A stretch of 7,954 bases of DNA, taken from assembly GCA_964564735.1 (NCBI GenBank), contig CAZMCH010000140.1, positions 1 through 7,954 on the forward strand, in the 5' to 3' direction. A program made the position numbers and the translations under genes. Positions 6,521 through 7,954 of this stretch are shown one piece after another. Positions within the stretch are counted from its first letter, which is position 1, and each line of letters starts with the position of its first letter. The DNA is from CAZMCH01 sp964564735. GTDB taxonomy: Bacteria > Poribacteria > DTPJ01. Under the pieces are notes generated by a model. The model searched no databases, had not been told where the DNA came from, and worked only from the letters and a program-made list of their open reading frames with translations.

Positions 6521-6766
6521 ACGTGAGTTCGACGCAAAAAATTTTATTTACAAAGCAAGAAATAAGATTGAAACTGTTTAACGCTTCAAAAAATGAATAG
6601 ACCGCTGATTATCTCTGACTTTTTTGGACAGATGAAATCAGAGGATAGACTATTGAAAATAAATGGTTTTCTTGTAAAAATGCGATATTAAAGATTTAAT
6701 CTCTAATCGCTTGTGATACTTTTTGTTTTAGTGCCTTTGTGGTTCATTCTTATATCGAACTGACGT
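6521..6766. mobile_element. MITE-like element 2 with inverted ends
   Basis: The left end ACGTGAGTTCGA (6521-6532) is matched in inverted orientation by the right end TCGAACTGACGT (6755-6766), 11 of 12. The 246-base element has no transposase. Its interior holds hairpins: TATCTCTGA (6610-6618) against TCAGAGGATA (6638-6647), and GCGAT (6682-6686) against ATCGC (6706-6710) enclosing ATTAAA-GA-TTTAAT. The right end falls exactly where the recombinase relic stops matching its family, which supports insertion. The end core is shared with element 1. Confidence 0.5.
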
Positions 6767-6929
6767 TAATTACCATTTTTCTTTTTTGTTCGTCAATCGT
6801 GAATGGTCTTCCACTCTTGCGTCTGCGTGATCTAGCAGCAGGTAATCTTGCCTGAGTCTTCTCTTGTATCAGATTACTCTCAAATTTAGTAAAAGCAACA
6901 AAAATATGAAAAATGAATTTTCCGCCATG
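6750..6929 (-). pseudogene. Relic of a serine recombinase (Tn3 resolvase/DNA invertase family)
   Basis: Minus-strand codons from CAT 6929-6927 to TAA 6752-6750 read HGGKFIFHIFVAFTKFESN, then LIQEKTQARLPAARSRRRKS, then GRPFTIDEQKRKMV. This matches the conserved block at the end of the catalytic domain and start of the DNA-binding region of resolvases/invertases (family form GGKLxFHIFGALAEFERxLIRERTxAGLAAARARGRxGGRP). The catalytic N-terminal half with the active Ser and the C-terminal helix-turn-helix are both absent. Upstream, a TGA and the ATTCCC repeat replace the N-terminal coding; downstream, the last five codons (NVSSI) belong to element 2. It cannot be functional. It implies that a site-specific recombinase once lay next to this repeat cluster. 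Confidence 0.8.
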
Positions 6930-6953
6930 TCATTCCCGTATAGGCGGGAATCC
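6929..6953. repeat. ATTCCC-N8-GGGAAT palindromic repeat (dRS3/REP-like)
   Basis: ATTCCCG (6932-6938) pairs with CGGGAAT (6945-6951) around a 6-base loop, within TGTC...TCCA flanks. The pattern equals the ATTCCC-N8-GGGAAT consensus of dRS3 repeats known in Neisseria, and similar short palindromes are common in other genomes. It abuts the broken 5' end of the recombinase relic. Confidence 0.65.
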
Positions 6954-7016
6954 AAAAGAATAAACCAATAAAATTGGCATTATTAATCTTAAATTTGAGT
7001 GTTGTCATTTAGCATT

Positions 7017-7043
7017 TTCATCAGGGAATCTTATTCCCATGAA
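7017..7043. other. Hairpin downstream of the amidohydrolase gene
   Basis: GGGAAT (7024-7029), loop CTT, ATTCCC (7033-7038), extended by TTCAT/ATGAA arms with a 2-base bulge. It sits about 50 bases after the stop codon and could stop or protect the transcript. Neither side has a T tract, so it is not a clear intrinsic terminator. The rest of 6954-7093 shows no gene. Confidence 0.35.
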
Positions 7044-7093
7044 TATTGGCTTGATGATATATTATGATGATTTTTTTATTTATCCAAAATTTT

Positions 7094-7954
7094 TTACCAG
7101 ATATATCCTGTATCCCAATATGCAGACGGGGCATTTTTCCAATCAGGCATACTTAAACCTGTCGGATCATAGACGATATTACCCGCCCTGATTGTCATAA
7201 AACATTCTATTTTGTCGCTTCCTGTCATTTTTGTTCCACCACAATCAGTAAAGCCAAAAGTTCCTTTTGAATGACGCAACACAGCAATATCTGCTTCACT
7301 ACCAATACTTAATGTTCCTAATTCAGAATGACCAATCTGTTTGGCAGGAATAAAGGTTGATCTCATAATTATCTCTTGCAGTGAAATACCAATACTCATG
7401 CACTTTGACATCACATTCAGCATATTGACCACAGGTCCGTTTATATTACCCATGTGAAGGTCTGTGCTTATAGAATCTGGATGAAAACCGTTTTGTATAG
7501 CTGGAACTGCGTTTCTGAACCAAAAACTCCCAGCACCATGCCCTAGATCAAATATAACGCCCTTATCTCTTGCCTTAAAAATATGATCATACACTTTTCC
7601 TTCTTTATTAACTATCAGAAATGGACGACCAAAAACGTGTGTGTGCATATCTCCAGGACGAAGTTTTTTCAATATCAGATCTTGATAAGACCTTTCTGGT
7701 GGGCGTGGCCAAAAGTCAACCATTATGGGTTTTCCACATAAATTACCTGCTTCCAAAGCATTATCTATAGATGCCCAAGGTGGATGCCCAGAATCCCATT
7801 GATTATTCACCCAATAATGCGCTGTTTTTATGCCAACAATTACATCAGAATATTTTTCTGCTATTTCAGCGGTTATTTTGGGGTGCATCTCATTTGGATT
7901 TTGCTCTGTTGATTGAAGCGCCTTGCCTCCGCTGGCAATGTTGATAAATGCAAA
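7094..7954 (-). CDS. Amidohydrolase-superfamily metallohydrolase, 5' end missing
   Basis: The frame is open from the window edge (7954) to TAA 7096-7094, giving the C-terminal 286 residues; the internal ATG at 7888 is not the start, because FAFINIASGGKALQ upstream continues the family. This is a TIM-barrel metal-dependent hydrolase of the dihydroorotase-like amidohydrolase/deacetylase group (EF_0837 type). Seen, numbering from the window edge: DVIVGIKTAHY with K43, the likely carbamylated metal-bridging Lys; GDMHTHVFGRP with H104/H106; FDLGHGAGSF with H139; and STDLHMGN with D165, the barrel-8 Asp. The strand-1 HxH pair lies off the window. A C-terminal small beta-sandwich follows (LGTLSIGSEADIAVL, MTIRAGNIVYDP). 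Likely cytoplasmic; substrate unknown (cyclic amides or N-acetyl/carbamoyl amino compounds are typical). Its promoter is outside the window. Confidence 0.92.
   Translation of the reverse strand, partial: FAFINIASGGKALQSTEQNPNEMHPKITAEIAEKYSDVIVGIKTAHYWVNNQWDSGHPPWASIDNALEAGNLCGKPIMVDFWPRPPERSYQDLILKKLRPGDMHTHVFGRPFLIVNKEGKVYDHIFKARDKGVIFDLGHGAGSFWFRNAVPAIQNGFHPDSISTDLHMGNINGPVVNMLNVMSKCMSIGISLQEIIMRSTFIPAKQIGHSELGTLSIGSEADIAVLRHSKGTFGFTDCGGTKMTGSDKIECFMTIRAGNIVYDPTGLSMPDWKNAPSAYWDTGYIW

Noticed and set aside
1..7954. CRISPR array, tRNA or rRNA genes
   Set aside because: No regularly spaced direct repeats, tRNA-like cloverleaf or rRNA-like conserved segment was recognised on either strand.

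Overview
The window is AT-rich (about one third G+C by eye). It comes from a Gram-negative-type (diderm) bacterium, because it carries an Omp85/BamA-type outer-membrane insertase with a signal peptide, POTRA domains and a C-terminal Phe. The standard genetic code fits: the clear genes end in TAA or TAG, and Trp is TGG. The mix of a non-HemE URO-D-family enzyme, a PD40 propeller protein, a deacetylase-type amidohydrolase, a TIGYWKTH secreted protein and several short repeats suggests an uncultured environmental lineage. I cannot name the phylum from sequence alone.

Layout. 1-200 (+) is the end of a PD40/TolB-like propeller gene. 322-1302 (-) is a URO-D-family zinc protein, transcribed divergently from 1489-3240 (+), a three-POTRA Omp85 protein. 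The two share a symmetric AT-only promoter region centred near 1406. 3250-4329 (-) is mnmA (tRNA 2-thiouridylase), convergent with the Omp85 gene at 9 bases and with its own promoter at 4427-4455. 4465-4679 is a MITE-like element with 25-bp terminal inverted repeats (22/25 matching); it is followed by a possible ~50-codon small gene and a strong leftward terminator at 4775-4815. 4836-6128 (-) is a secreted protein ending in a TIGYWKTH domain. Its frame is open from a good ATG and signal peptide to TAG except for one TGA at codon 35. It has a good promoter (6307-6335) and a long leader in which the translation-initiation block is duplicated ahead of a 5-codon ORF.

6313-6520 holds no gene. 6521-6766 is a second MITE-like element. 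6767-6929 (-) is a relic of a Tn3-resolvase/invertase-type serine recombinase, cut on one side by that element and on the other by an ATTCCC-N8-GGGAAT repeat (6932-6951). 7094-7954 (-) is the C-terminal two thirds of an amidohydrolase that runs off the window.

How it fits together. The housekeeping-type genes (Omp85, mnmA) are separate transcription units and show no shared pathway. The most accessory-looking stretch is 4465-6951: the secreted-protein gene, with its own promoter and terminator, sits between two elements whose inverted-repeat ends share a 12-base core, next to a dead recombinase. This could be a mobile or recombination-prone cassette. The in-frame TGA just after its signal peptide suggests recent inactivation, phase-like loss or readthrough.
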